DNA of 64,000 nucleotides from assembly GCF_040412425.1 (NCBI RefSeq), contig NC_089762.1, positions 20,953,147 through 21,017,146 of the forward strand. Direction: 5' to 3'. The stretch's first letter is position 1. Each line of letters begins with the position of its first letter. Of this stretch, positions 44,351-57,087 are shown in pieces. This stretch comes from Macrobrachium rosenbergii. Taxonomy: Eukaryota > Arthropoda > Malacostraca > Decapoda > Palaemonidae. The position numbers and the translations under genes are program-made. The notes under the pieces are model-generated. The model saw only the letters and a program-made list of their open reading frames with translations, was not told the origin of the DNA and did no database searches.

Positions 44351-45713
44351 TTCCCGAACGTTGCCCGCACTATGTACCCCCTGACATCGATCCTGAAGGG
44401 CAAACCAAGAACAATGACGTGGGAGGCTCCACAGCAGCAGGCATTCATTGCAACAAAGAGAGCCCTCTCCAGTGCCACTACCTTAAATCACCACAACCCC
44501 ACTGCTGCCCTCAGGTTGACAACGGATGCCAGCAACATCGCCTGCGGCACAGTACTCGAGCAACTTGTGAAGGGTAACCCTCAGCCCTTGGCCTTCTTCA
44601 GCCACAAGTTTTTGCCAGCAGAGACCTGCTACAGCGCCGTCGACAGAGAGCTGCTGGCTATCTACCAGGCCATGAGACATTTCTAGTACCTGCTGGAGGG
44701 AACCGAATTCACAATCCTGAAAGATCACAAACCCTTGGTGCACGCATTTGCAAAGCCGGGACATGCATGGTCTGCAAGGCAACAGCAGCACCTGACCACC
44801 ATCTCCAAATTCGGGTGCACCACCAATTGCGTCCCTGGCAGAAAAAACCTGGTGGCTGATACCCTGCTGAGGGTAGAAATCAATTCCCTTCACCTCGGCA
44901 TCAACTACGAAGACCTGGCAAGAGAACAAGCAGCGGACTCAGAGACGGCAGACTACAGGACAGCAGTGAAGGCTCTTAAGTGGGAAGACCTGCCCTTAGC
45001 AAGCTCGAACACAACTCTCCTCTGCAACACCAGCACAGGCTGCCCACGCCCCCTAATGCCCACTTCGAGAGAAAGCAGGTGTTTGATGTTGTCCATGGTC
45101 TCTCCCATCCATCAGGGCGCACAATGCCGTGCCTCATGACTAACAAGTTCTGGCATGGCATCAACAAGGATGTTCGACAGGGGGCAAGGAGCAAGGCTAG
45201 GCGAGCAAGATGTCCCGGCACACAGAGTCCGGGGTCGGCGACTTCCTCCAGCCTTGTCAGCGTTTCGGCCACCTCCACATCGACGTCGTCGGGCCTCTTC
45301 CGCAGTCGGGAGGACCCAGATACCTCCTGACGATCATAGACCGCTCCACCCTCTGGCCTGAGGCAACCCCCATGGAGAAGGCATCAACAGCATCATGCGC
45401 AGTGGCCCTCCTCTCCAGTTGATCAGCCGTTTCGGAGTGCCAGACAGCATCACCACAGACAGGAGTCCAGCCTTCCTGTCAGAGCTCTGGGTCTCCTTGG
45501 CACGCCTGATGGGTACAACTCTACACAGCACAATGGCATACAACCCTGCAGCAAACGGCATGGTCGAGAGGCCACACCGCTCTCTTAAGGCAGCTCTCAT
45601 GGCACTTTGCACTGATGAGAGGTGGAAGGAACAGCTGCCTTGGGTCCTGCTGGGTCTCCGCACTGCACCGAAGGCTAATGGCGACGCCTCACCTGCTGAG
45701 AAAGTCTATTTGC
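44351..45713 (+). pseudogene. gypsy copy B pol remnant: RNase H and integrase
   Basis: The frame continues directly from gag as FPNVARTMYPLTSILKG, so protease and most of RT (about 1.3 kb compared with copy A) are missing. RNase H has TTDASN and DRELLAIYQ, then a TAG stop (44685-44687, F*YLLEG) and KDHKPLVH, where the family has TDHKP, so a catalytic Asp is lost. Integrase: HGLSHPSGR (about 45095), the first Asp in HIDVVG, SITTDRSPAF (about 45450) and NGMVERPHRSLK with the Glu (about 45560), cut after ASPAEKVY at about 45712. Confidence 0.8.
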
Positions 45714-45757
45714 TTTCTGTGGAGTGTACAAGTTTGACTAATTTGTATTATTGTCAC

Positions 45758-45815
<58 letters not shown>
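45758..45815. repeat. (TAA)n microsatellite
   Basis: About 57 bp of TAA repeats just beyond the truncated end of gypsy copy B. Confidence 0.95.
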
Positions 45816-45816
<1 letters not shown>

Positions 45817-45904
45817 TGTATATTAGAAATCAGAATAATTTTAAAAATTCTGAAGGTAAATTCTCCTTTTATGTTTCTGTAATCGTCTGAAGTTCTTATT
45901 TCTA

Positions 45905-46400
45905 TTTCAAATTCGTTTCTTAAGAATTTACTTGTTTTTTATACTGGGAAAAGCTTAGAATATTTTATAAATTCAAAAGATAAGTTCTCTTTTCACATTA
46001 ATCCTATTATTTAAATTCTTTATTTTTATTTTAAGTTAGCTACTTCAAACTATACTGTATTTGTTTATTTTCTGAGAATTTTTAGATGAATTTATTTTTT
46101 GTTGATATATTGGGAGAGGATTAGAAGTTTTTTTAAATCTGCACACAAATTTCCCCGTTGCATTAGTCTAATTATTTAGAGTCTTCATTTTGATTTTAAA
46201 TTAGCTACTTCAAACTATTCTGTATGTTTATTTTCTGAAAATTTTTGGGATATGAATTTATTTAATTTTTTTCGTATAATGATAGAGGATTAGATTTTTT
46301 AAAAATCTGAACACAAATTTCCTCTTTGGAATAATCAAATTATTTAGATTCTTTATTTCTATTTTAAATTTGCTACTGCAGACTTTCGCCTCCTCAGATA
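45905..46400. repeat. AT-rich tandem repeat, about 165-bp units
   Basis: The landmark 'attattta(a/g)a(t/g)tctt(t/c)att' recurs at about 46009, 46170 and 46340, each followed by '(a/g)ctact(t)caaact' and 'tgtttattttctga'. Two to three degenerate units, non-coding. Confidence 0.6.
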
Positions 46401-46768
46401 TATTCCACTTTCTTGTGCCTTTCTTTCCTCTCAAAAGACCCAGATATTGTCTTACTCCCAAGACATCTCTCTGAGAAACTTGGGAGGAGGAGGAGGGCGG
46501 CTACATTTAAGGGTGGGGGAAGGTATGAGGAAGGAGAAATGGGGGAAGGGGTATAGATAGGCAGAGTTTAAGAGTCTGACTTGAAAAGTAAAAGTTCCAT
46601 GGGAAGCTTTCCAGGCGATCTCAAAGGTGGCCCTGGTCGAGGAAAGTCTCATCCGGACGATTGAAGAGTTTTTTTTGGCTGACGATTCTCATGAGGAGTC
46701 CCTGGAGAAATTTCTGTTGGAAGACGAGTTTTTCAGCTTTTTATCTATTTTTGGGGCCTTTTTTTTTA
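46401..46768. other. spacer with purine-rich stretch
   Basis: GGAGGAGGAGGGCGG and GGGGGAAGG-type runs at 46485-46550. No gene recognised. 'atgaggagtccctggagaaa' at 46690 recurs at 47256. Confidence 0.4.
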
Positions 46769-47145
46769 GCTTTCTATAAAAGAAAACCATTGAGATGGAT
46801 TTGTCTGTCCGTCCGCCCTCAGATCTTAAAAACTACCGAGGCTAGAGGGCTACAAATTAGTATGTTGATCATCCGCCTTCCAATCATCAAACACACCAAA
46901 TTGCAGCCCTCTAGCCTCAGTAGTTTTGATTTTATTTAAGGGTAAAGTTAGCCATAATCGTGCTTCTGTCAACGATATAGGATAGGCCACCACCGAGCCG
47001 TGGTTAAATTTTCATGGGGCGGGGCTCAACAGCAATATACCGAGACCACCGAAAGATAGATCTATTTTCGGTGGCCTTGATTATACGCTGTACCGGTTGA
47101 AACAGAAAACTCGATTGCGCCGAAGAAACTTTGGCGTATTTTTTA
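46769..47145 (-). mobile_element. hairpin-containing MITE, copy 1 (inverted)
   Basis: Contains a strong internal palindrome at about 46827-46930: 'aaaaactaccgaggctagag' is matched by 'ctctagcctcagtagtttt', with a smaller inner stem. The flanking parts ('cagacaaatccatctcaatgg' in sense, 'ctataaaagaaaac') match copy 2 in the opposite orientation. No coding capacity. Confidence 0.65.
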
Positions 47146-47667
47146 CTTGTTTTTATTTATTTTTGAGGCTTTGATATCGCTCAGATTGTAGATTATTCTT
47201 AACTATTTCTGTTTTAATTTATATTCGTATATTATTTTATATATTCATTTTTTTATGAGGAGTCCCTGGAGAAACTTCAGATCGAGGACGGTTTTTTTGT
47301 TTTTATTTTTTCTAAGACTTTTTATTCATTTTTGAGACTTCAAGATCTCTGTGATTGTATATTATTCTAAATTATTTTTGAGACTCAGATCACTCAGATT
47401 GTATATTTTTCTGTTTTTTTGAGACTTTCAGATCTCTCAGATTGTATATTTTCTAATTTTTTTGAGACTTTCAGATCTCTCAGATTGTATATTCTAATTT
47501 TTTTCATATTCATTTTCTTATGTTGTTTTATATATTCAGTTATTAATTTTTTTTTTTACTGAGGCTTTGACATCTCTCATATTATAGTTTATTGTATGTC
47601 ATTTTCTTATTCATTTTATTTTCATCCATTATTTCATATATTGTGTTTTTCTTATTTTCTTTTCTTA
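47146..47667. repeat. T-rich tandem repeat between the MITE copies
   Basis: Units with '(tttttga)gactttcagatctctcagattgtatatt' recur from about 47165 to 47490, with looser copies to 47590. Period roughly 60 bp, degenerate. Confidence 0.6.
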
Positions 47668-47984
47668 GCCTGTTTCTTCTGCGTAATCGAGTTTTCTGCA
47701 CAGCGTATGATGCTGTATGAGCCACGGTCCGGTAGTGGCCTGTCCTATATCTTTGCCAGACACAAGATCATGGCTGATTTTATCCTTAAATAACATGAAA
47801 ACTACCGAGGCTAGAGGGCTGCAATTTGGTATGTTTGATGATTGGAGGGTGGATGATCAACATACCAATTTGCAGCACTTTAGCCTTAGTAGTTTTTAAG
47901 ATCTGAGGGCGGACAGAAAGAGTGCAGACAGAAAAAGTGCGGACGGACAGACAAAGCCGGTACAAGTTTCCTCTTATAAAAAAC
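47668..47984 (+). mobile_element. hairpin-containing MITE, copy 2
   Basis: Same palindrome at about 47798-47901 ('gaaaactaccgaggctagag' … 'agccttagtagttttt'), then 'gatctgagggcggacaga' and the end 'tataaaaaactaaaa'. About 110 bp is missing between 47715 and 47730 compared with copy 1. The two copies face each other. Confidence 0.65.
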
Positions 47985-48421
47985 TAAAAATGATTCAGCA
48001 AGATGTAGAACTGCAGTGTAACAGATTTTCCTTCTGTTACACAGACACAATCAAATGTTCCTGGAACAAAGGAAAACGGATGTTGGCAGGCTTTTAGCTA
48101 ATAATCACGGAGGTCTAGACATAACACGGCATTTGCCTAATGGAGGAATTGTTCCAAAGCTACTTAGAGGCCTGAGAGAAACCACAAACAAATATATATA
48201 TGTTAAATATTCAGTTATGGCCCGGGTAAAAACAATCGTCTTACCTGGAAGAGAACAAAGATTTTCAACCTGAGCTCACAAGTCTTCTAATTCAGGAAGT
48301 CCGGAAGATGAGCGCAAAGATTTAGCTTTTTGGGTCAGGCATGCTAAATTGTTAGGTGAGGGATTCTCTCTCTTTGTCTCTGTCTGTCTGTATCTCTCTC
48401 TCTCTTTTATATATGTGTATG

Positions 48422-48427
<6 letters not shown>
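47985..48427. other. spacer, nothing recognised
   Basis: No repeat boundary or frame supported. A (CT)-rich stretch lies at 48365-48405 before the (TA)n tract. Confidence 0.4.

Positions 48428-48491
<64 letters not shown>
48428..48491. repeat. (TA)n microsatellite
   Basis: About 63 bp TA run on the 5' side of a Penelope 3' tail. Confidence 0.95.
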
Positions 48492-48494
<3 letters not shown>

Positions 48495-48617
48495 GTATAT
48501 ACCACTTTTCTGTAACTTTTTCTCACTCACAACTTGCCTGAGGAGAGAGACAGTTTTGTCTCTGAAATATAGCCTTTATTGTCCACATTTTGTCGTTTCT
48601 TTGGGCTCCCTTATATT

Positions 48618-48620
<3 letters not shown>
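48492..48620 (+). mobile_element. Penelope-like 3' UTR fragment
   Basis: 'cttttctgtaactttttctcac … acttgcctgaggagagagac … tctgaaatatagcctttatt … cacattttgtcg … ttatatttga' follows the same order as the 3' UTR at 28.93-29.05 kb. It is bounded on both sides by (TA)n. No coding part. Confidence 0.65.

Positions 48621-48707
<87 letters not shown>
48621..48707. repeat. (TA)n microsatellite
   Basis: About 86 bp TA run between the Penelope tail and the 3' end of the SINE. Confidence 0.95.
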
Positions 48708-48709
<2 letters not shown>

Positions 48710-49173
48710 CTTCGTTTTAACGTGCTTTTTCCATTTTTTATATTGGGTAAGCAAGATGCCTTCTTTTTGAAGGACTTTGATTTGGCGTTGGGGTAGGCCG
48801 TAGCCTCGATCGGCTGCCCTGCCTGACATCGCTTAGACCCCGGTAGCGAATGTGTATATGTATTGTACCAAATCCCCAGCTCCCTTTCTCCAAGCAGTGA
48901 GGAGAACTGAGCGGTTAGGTCGACAGTTCGAGATGTGTGAGCTGTCTGTTATGCTTTTACAAGATGTTGGAGTGGCTTTGTTTGTGTGTGTATTAGTCTG
49001 TAACACCCATTTGCTTTTCAGCAAACCTATCTGCTGATTACATACATAATCCCGGGGTGTCTACACGGATAGCATAGTGTCCGCCTCTCTGACCGGTCGG
49101 CTGCGGATTTGAACCCGCGCCACAGACCTCTATGAAGTCCGAGGCTGCTGCTCTACCGACCTAGCCATCGAGG

Positions 49174-49176
<3 letters not shown>
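48708..49176 (-). mobile_element. tRNA-derived SINE
   Basis: Read on the minus strand from 49176 it starts GAGCCTCGATGGCTAGGTCGG, a tRNA-like head with an A box (TGGCTAGGTCGG). About 45 bp later comes a B box (GGTTCAAATCC, about 49110-49120), so an internal RNA polymerase III promoter is present. A tRNA-unrelated body of about 370 bp follows ('caaatgggtgttacagac', 'gatgtcaggcagggcagc', 'aaggcatcttgcttaccc') and a 3' end rich in A before (TA)n. The D and T arms are recognisable, but the acceptor stem is not that of a functional tRNA. Transcripts would be retroposed by a LINE. Confidence 0.7.

Positions 49177-49240
<64 letters not shown>
49177..49240. repeat. (TA)n microsatellite
   Basis: TA run of about 64 bp at the head of the SINE. 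Confidence 0.9.
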
Positions 49241-49246
<6 letters not shown>

Positions 49247-49259
49247 TATACACATGTAT

Positions 49260-49380
49260 AGCAAATATAAGGGGGCCCCAAAAAAATGCCAAAATGTGGA
49301 AAATAAAGGCTATATTTCAGAGACCAAGGAGTCTCTCTCCTAAGGCAAATAGTGAGTGAGAAAAAGTTACAGAAAAGTGG

Positions 49381-49383
<3 letters not shown>
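49260..49383 (-). mobile_element. Penelope-like 3' UTR fragment, inverted
   Basis: Reverse complement of the fragment at 48492-48620: 'gcaaatataagg', 'aaaatgtggaaaataaaggc', 'atatttcagagacc', 'gtgagtgagaaaaagttacagaaaag'. Bounded by (TA)n on both sides (to 49240, with degenerate TA to 49255, and from 49384). Confidence 0.65.
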
Positions 49384-49442
<59 letters not shown>

Positions 49443-49454
49443 GTATATAAATTT

Positions 49455-49535
<81 letters not shown>
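49384..49535. repeat. (TA)n followed by (GA)n
   Basis: TA run at 49384-49438, then GA run at 49459-49535. The long frames here are products of the repeats. Confidence 0.95.
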
Positions 49536-49545
<10 letters not shown>

Positions 49546-49965
49546 TTATGTGCAAGCCTGTGCATTTTTTCCATTCGTATTCTCCCTGAATCTCTTTCAT
49601 TCCTTCCCCACCCCGTGATTATCAAACATTCCCATGTTTACACCAACTCCCTTGAAAAAAAAAGGGCACCATCAGCCCTTCATGTCATGTTTTGAACCTT
49701 TCGCGAATGCAGTTCAGGACCCCAATATTTCTGCTTACTTCCTTTCCTAAGGAGACCCTTTGCATTCACGACGAGACATCTGAAAGACATGATGGCCAGT
49801 TTTATAGTGTCTAGTTCAGTTTTAATAGGCAATTATTATTTTCTTTCTTTTCATGTCTTCCCTAAGTGCGGCAGCAGGTTTTGTTTTGTTCTCATTGGGA
49901 CATTTTTTGTTATTGATGTAGCACTTACGAAGTAATTTCGTTTTGGGTAAGATGGCCTTCATATT
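49536..49965. other. spacer, nothing recognised
   Basis: No supported frame or element end. Confidence 0.45.
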
Positions 49966-50520
49966 ATCTGCTGGGTATTCTTGCATTATTTTGGACTTAT
50001 AAGTTTATTTGAGTTATCTTTCGATTCCTTGCATTATTTTGGACTTTTAATTTTATTTGAGTTATCTTGCGATTTCTTGCATTATTTTGGAATTTTAATT
50101 TTATTTTAGTTATCTTTCGGTTCCTTGCATTATTCTGGACTTTTAATTCTATTTGAGTTATCTTTCGATTCCTTACATTATTTTGGACTTTTAATATTAT
50201 TTGAGTTATCTTTCGATTCCTTGCATTATTTTGGACTTTTAATTTTATTTGAGTTATCTTGCGATTTCTTGCATTATTTTGGAATTTTAATTTTATTTTA
50301 GTTATCTTTCGGTTCCTTGCATTATTCTGGACTTTTAATTCTATTTGAGTTATCTTTCGATTCCTTACATTATTTTGGACTTTTAATATTATTTGAGTTA
50401 TCTTTCGATTCCTTGCATTATTTTGGACGTTTGATTTTATTTGAGATATCCTTCGATTCCTTGCATTATTTGGACTTTTAATTCTATTTTAGTTATCTGA
50501 ACTTTTAATTTTATATGCAA
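49966..50520. repeat. 48-bp satellite with 192-bp higher-order period
   Basis: About eleven units of 'ttgcattattttggactttt' followed by 'aattttatttgagttatctttcgattcc'-type sequence. Variant units recur in the same order: the variant with 'gcgatttc' and 'ggaatttt' at 50069 recurs at 50261, the 'ggttcc'/'ctggac' variant follows it both times, then the 'cttacatt' variant. This gives an exact 192-bp repeat of four 48-bp units. The last units degrade. Confidence 0.85.
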
Positions 50521-50854
50521 ATCTTTCGATTGCTCTGAATTTCAAGACTGATTTTTAATTGAACACTGTTTCCCAGTGCTTTTAAGATATTGAAAAATGC
50601 AAATAATAATATTCTTTTCAACCCATGTTTAACATTTTTCTGATAATGATTGTGACGAAGACCAATTGGATCTTTCAAAATGTTTATATTTTATCTTCAC
50701 AGTATACAAAGATCCCTCAAGTAACGAAGGTAATAATCAGAACAATATGCCAAAAAAGTTCAACAGATCAGCATTTGAAGTCTAAACAGGAACACGAGAA
50801 AAAGGTGTTATATTTATTTAGTTAATTCTTCAAACAGAGATTGCTGTTAATAGC

Positions 50855-51135
50855 TAATAAGTCCTGCTTTGTAAAGCTATAGTTTCTTCAAAAACAGACC
50901 AAAATTATTAGCGATGAAGTCCTGCTTTGTAAAGCTAAAATTTCTTCAAAAACAGACTAAAATTATTAGCTATGAAGTTTAATATCTTCAAAAACAGACT
51001 AAAATGATTAGCTATGAAGTCCTGCTTTGTAAAGCTAAAATTTCTTCGAAAACACACTAAAATTATTTGCTATGAAGTTAACTATCTTCAAAAACAGACT
51101 AAAATGATTAGCTATGAAGCCCTGCTTTGTAAAGA
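50855..51135. repeat. tandem repeat alternating full and partial units
   Basis: 'cctgctttgtaaagct' occurs at 50864, 50924, 51020 and 51120 (spacings 60, 96, 100). The longer spacings contain an extra partial unit ('tcttcaaaaacagactaaaatgattagctatgaag'). Confidence 0.8.
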
Positions 51136-51419
51136 CTGAATCAAAGACTAGTTTTTGGAAAAATGAAATTATGAATTAACTAATAAATTCTTCCCTTTGG
51201 TACTAAATAAAATCGATTGCTGCCAGCACTAGACTTCGTAGGGTTGTGGCAAGTTTTTAGCATTGATTATTTAGGTTGTCAATCTCCTGACCTCGTTAAG
51301 AAATAATAATCGTTGATCATAGAGAGAAGATAAATTTCAATTCTCTTTCCATTTCACTTGAAATTCCTTGACATGAGCCAGTTTCATTTCTCGAGTGAAA
51401 TTAATATATGCTGTTTTAC

Positions 51420-51835
51420 ATTGCATGTACTGGATATAATTGTTATCCTAGTGACCATAAATTGCTCTATAAACAAGCAACACACAAACACAAGGAATCT
51501 AATCCCCAATCATCCGCAAAAAATAAAAAAAAAATATTAATAATTTTCTTTCAAGTTGAACGTACAGGATATTATTGTTATCCCAATGATCATAAATTGC
51601 TCTATAAACAAGCACGCACAAATACCATACACAAACGGAAGGAATCTAATTCCCAATCATCTGCATCAAATAAAAAAAGGAATTGTTAAACATTATTTTC
51701 TTTCAAGGTACATATACTGATGATGATTGTTACCCCAGTGACAATAAATTGCTTTATAAACAAGCACTCACAAACACAACACACAAACGCAAGGAATCTA
51801 ATCTCCAATCATTTGCATCAAATAAAAAAAGCATT
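51420..51835. repeat. tandem repeat, about 135-150 bp, three units
   Basis: Units start near 51425, 51560 and 51711. Each has '(a)ttgttatcc(c/t)a(a/g)tga', 'ataaattgct(c/t)tataaacaagca', 'acacaaacgcaaggaatctaat' and 'aatcat(c/t)(t/c)gca'. The short frames spanning them are repetitive. Confidence 0.8.
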
Positions 51836-52495
51836 CCGGCTGGCCCTGCACAGGAAGGACGACTGGGTGTCTGAAGCCCGCCCTATTGGAGGAAGCCGTC
51901 AATGATATCACACAGCGCCCTCCGCAAGAGCCGTTGCCTCCGCAGCCAGCCCAACCCGAAAGGAAGTTGCTTGGCCGCCCCTGGAAGCACCCAGACAGAG
52001 CCACAACCAGCTGCCCTTGCTCACACCGCACCCCCCAGCTGACTTCGTGGAGCTGCGGCACTCTTCAGCGGCCCAGCAGATACCTCGTTTAATCATACGT
52101 TACCTACGTCTTGTGGGGGGGGGGAGTATTGTAAAGTCCCAGCTCAACGGGTTTTCTATGGTGAACCACCCGTTTTCTACGGTGACTCCATAACGAGGTT
52201 GGGTCAAGCAAAAAGTAGCCATATTTTACCTATGTAAATACATATCTACTATTAACTCAATTGCACCTGTTGTCTTTGTACATATATTAGATTATCGTTC
52301 TGTCATTTCTTGTTAACTTACCATTTATGTTAATTGTATTTATCTGTTATAATTAATAACGAGAGTAATTGACCTCGGGTCACCTGTATTCCATTGTATT
52401 CCTCTGTGTGACGTCCGCACGCCGCTTTATAAGCGGCCTGTGTTCTGAATAAATTAGCAGTACCTATTCTCCTGCTCATTCTTTAGCACCTCTTA
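51836..52495 (+). mobile_element. 3' end of another LTR retrotransposon (end of pol, PPT and LTR)
   Basis: A Pro/Gln/Arg-rich frame end (…PPQEPLPPQPAQPERK…, 51886-52092, stop TAA) is followed by a G-run polypurine tract (about 52113-52129) and an LTR starting TGTAAAGTCCCAGC at 52130. The LTR has a 'ctttataagcgg' TATA-like element (about 52424) and AATAAA (about 52448) before (TA)n at 52496. The LTR is unrelated in sequence to the gypsy A-C family, so this is a different element. Its right end may be obscured by the (TA)n. Confidence 0.65.
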
Positions 52496-52761
<266 letters not shown>

Positions 52762-52779
52762 TGTATATCTTATATATAA

Positions 52780-53075
52780 AAGTGAATGTTTATATATGTG
52801 TATGTTTGTATACTTGCAGCTTTGTGCGCTATAGAAATCCGAACCGCTTGGCCGATCTAGACAAAATTTGGCAAGTGGCCATCATTCAACCCAACTTAGA
52901 AAATAGGGTCGTTTCAAACCCATACCCATTCCCCTTCCCTTTGTAATTTATGTGATAACAGCTTGACTGGTCTAGACAAAATTTGGCAGGTGGCCATCAT
53001 TTGACCCAAATTAGACAACAGGGTAGGTTTCAAACCCGTACCCGCTTCCCCTTCCCCCTTTCCCTTGTAACTTAT
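52780..53075. repeat. two tandem copies of a non-coding repeat, about 112 bp
   Basis: 'tctagacaaaatttggca(a/g)gtggccatcatt' at about 52856 and 52968, each followed by 'a(a/g)acaacagggt'-like and 'ttcaaacccgtaccc'-like sequence and C-rich runs. The element class is not recognised. Confidence 0.65.
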
Positions 53076-53327
53076 GTGATAAATAAACTGTATGGGTTTA
53101 TCATACCTCATTTCATGTACTCAATGCCATAGAAATATATTATTAAAAATGCTTTACTTTCCGGTGATTAATAATTCTGTATCAAGGTTTGTGTTTTGGG
53201 TTTAGTGGAGGTTGTATTTAGGTTTAGTGGATGTGTGTGTTTAGGTTTTGGGGGGTGTGTTTAGGTTTAGTGGGGTGGTGTTTCATTTAAGTGAGGGTGT
53301 GTTTAAGTTTAGTGGAGGCTAAATGGG

Positions 53328-53945
53328 ACAGTCACCGCAGTAATGTCTAGATAAAATGAACAGTCACCACAGTCATACCTGGTAAAAAGGGACAGTGAGC
53401 ACAGTAATACCTGGATAAAAGGGACAAATAGCACAGTAATACCTGGATAAAAGGGACAGACACCACAGTAATACCTGGATAAAAGAGACAGACAGCACAA
53501 TAATACCTGGATAAAAGAAACAGACAGCACAATAATACCTGGATAAAATGGACAGACATCACAGTAATACCTGGATAAAAGGGACAGACAGCACAGTAAT
53601 ACCTGGATAAAAGGGACAGACACCACAGTAATACCTGGGAAAAAGCGACAGCCAGCACAGTAATACCTGGATAAAAAGATCAGGCAGTACAGTAATACCT
53701 GGATAAAAAGTCAGGCAGCTGTAATGTTTTGATAAAAAGGACATTCACCGCAGTAACATCTGCCTAAATGGGACAGTCACCACAGTAATACCTGGATAAA
53801 AGGGACAGTCAGTACGAGTACGGTAATACCTGGATAAAGGGGACAGTCACTACAGTAATATCTGGATAAATGGGACAGTCTGAACAGTAATATTTGGATA
53901 AAAGGGACAGTTAGAACAGCAATATCTGGATAAAAGGGACAATCA
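53328..53945. repeat. 32-bp minisatellite, about 19 units
   Basis: Units of 'acagtaatacctggataaaa' plus 'gggacag(a/t)ca(g/c)c'. The first clear spacings are 32 bp (53406 to 53438). Because 32 is not a multiple of three, several staggered pseudo-frames exist here; they are artefacts. Confidence 0.9.
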
Positions 53946-53998
53946 GCACAAGGAGGTGCAGGAAAATATTTGGGAGTCCTTCAGAGTTTTCTCAGGCA

Positions 53999-56209
<2,211 letters not shown>

Positions 56210-56280
<71 letters not shown>

Positions 56281-56291
56281 TGTACACACAC

Positions 56292-56361
<70 letters not shown>
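56210..56361. repeat. (TA)n, (GTAT)n and (TA)n
   Basis: TA run to about 56252, seven to eight GTAT units to 56283, then TA from 56297 to 56361. Confidence 0.95.
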
Positions 56362-56366
<5 letters not shown>

Positions 56367-57083
56367 CAGGAAATGGTGAATTCCACAAAAAACCAGTTCG
56401 ATAACTCATTCATCCCCCCTCACATCTAAATCATGAAACTGCCCCCATCAGGTTTTCCTGAGTCATTCAGTTTGCAGCTTTTCAAGAGGCTAATGAATGA
56501 GTCAACACCTGAGAAAGCAAAGGGCTGAGCTTAATGTGGGCATAGTATTGTCTGTCTAAGTCTCTTAGCTTTAAAAAAATAAGTAACGGCTAGGTACTTA
56601 CATTGAGGCAGCACTTGTAATTTACAGGCTTTCTCTGCTGTTTAAGCAATAACCGTGAGATATATGTTTAACTATTTTTGGTTAATTAGGTGTTAGGTTA
56701 CCTATGACCCTTCAAAAGACAATAGGAAAGCAAAATATACTAAACAACGCTCCTGAAACTTCTCCCGGGGACGAGATGCCATAGCCTGCTGAATGATCAT
56801 TAGTAATATCATCATTTGCCTTCAAGATATTGGTAAGGATTAGAACAAAAAGTGTTTATTTCAAATATTAGCAATTAATTTTGCCGTGAATCGCCTCAGG
56901 ACATTCTTGGGTTATTTTCCCCAACCCTTCTCTTGACATGTACAACAGCTAGGTCCACAGGTTTATCATGTATATGAAGGAGAGTATTAATGACAGTAGT
57001 ATTTAGTAGTACCAGTAATGGTAGTAATGATAGCAGTAGTGATGATAATACTAATGACAGTTACAGTGATAGTAGCGTTAGTG
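56362..57083. other. spacer ending in an imperfect AGTRAT repeat
   Basis: 56990-57083 consists of degenerate 'agtaatg/agtgat/gatagtag' units. Gypsy copy C inserted at its right edge. No gene recognised. Confidence 0.5.
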
Positions 57084-57087
57084 ATAC

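Larger units (their letters stand above)
43047..45713 (+). mobile_element. Ty3/gypsy retrotransposon, CsRn1 type (copy B), internally deleted and 3'-truncated
   Basis: 5' LTR (43047-43366), primer site, leader, gag, then a deletion that joins the Gag zinc-box region to the RT/RNase H connection, then RNase H and integrase, ending abruptly in the integrase at about 45713 without a 3' LTR. A (TAA)n tract follows. The order and protein similarity match copies A and C. No target duplication can be defined because the right end is lost. Confidence 0.85.

Noticed and set aside
49060..49176. Functional tRNA gene on the minus strand
   Set aside because: A and B boxes are present, but the acceptor stem does not pair properly and a SINE body follows directly.
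49367..49625. Ser-Leu or Arg-Glu repeat frames
   Set aside because: Translations of (GA)n/(CT)n microsatellites.
53309..53744. Repetitive 'LLSRYYC' frames on the minus strand
   Set aside because: Staggered readings of the 32-bp minisatellite; no start, domain or splice signal.
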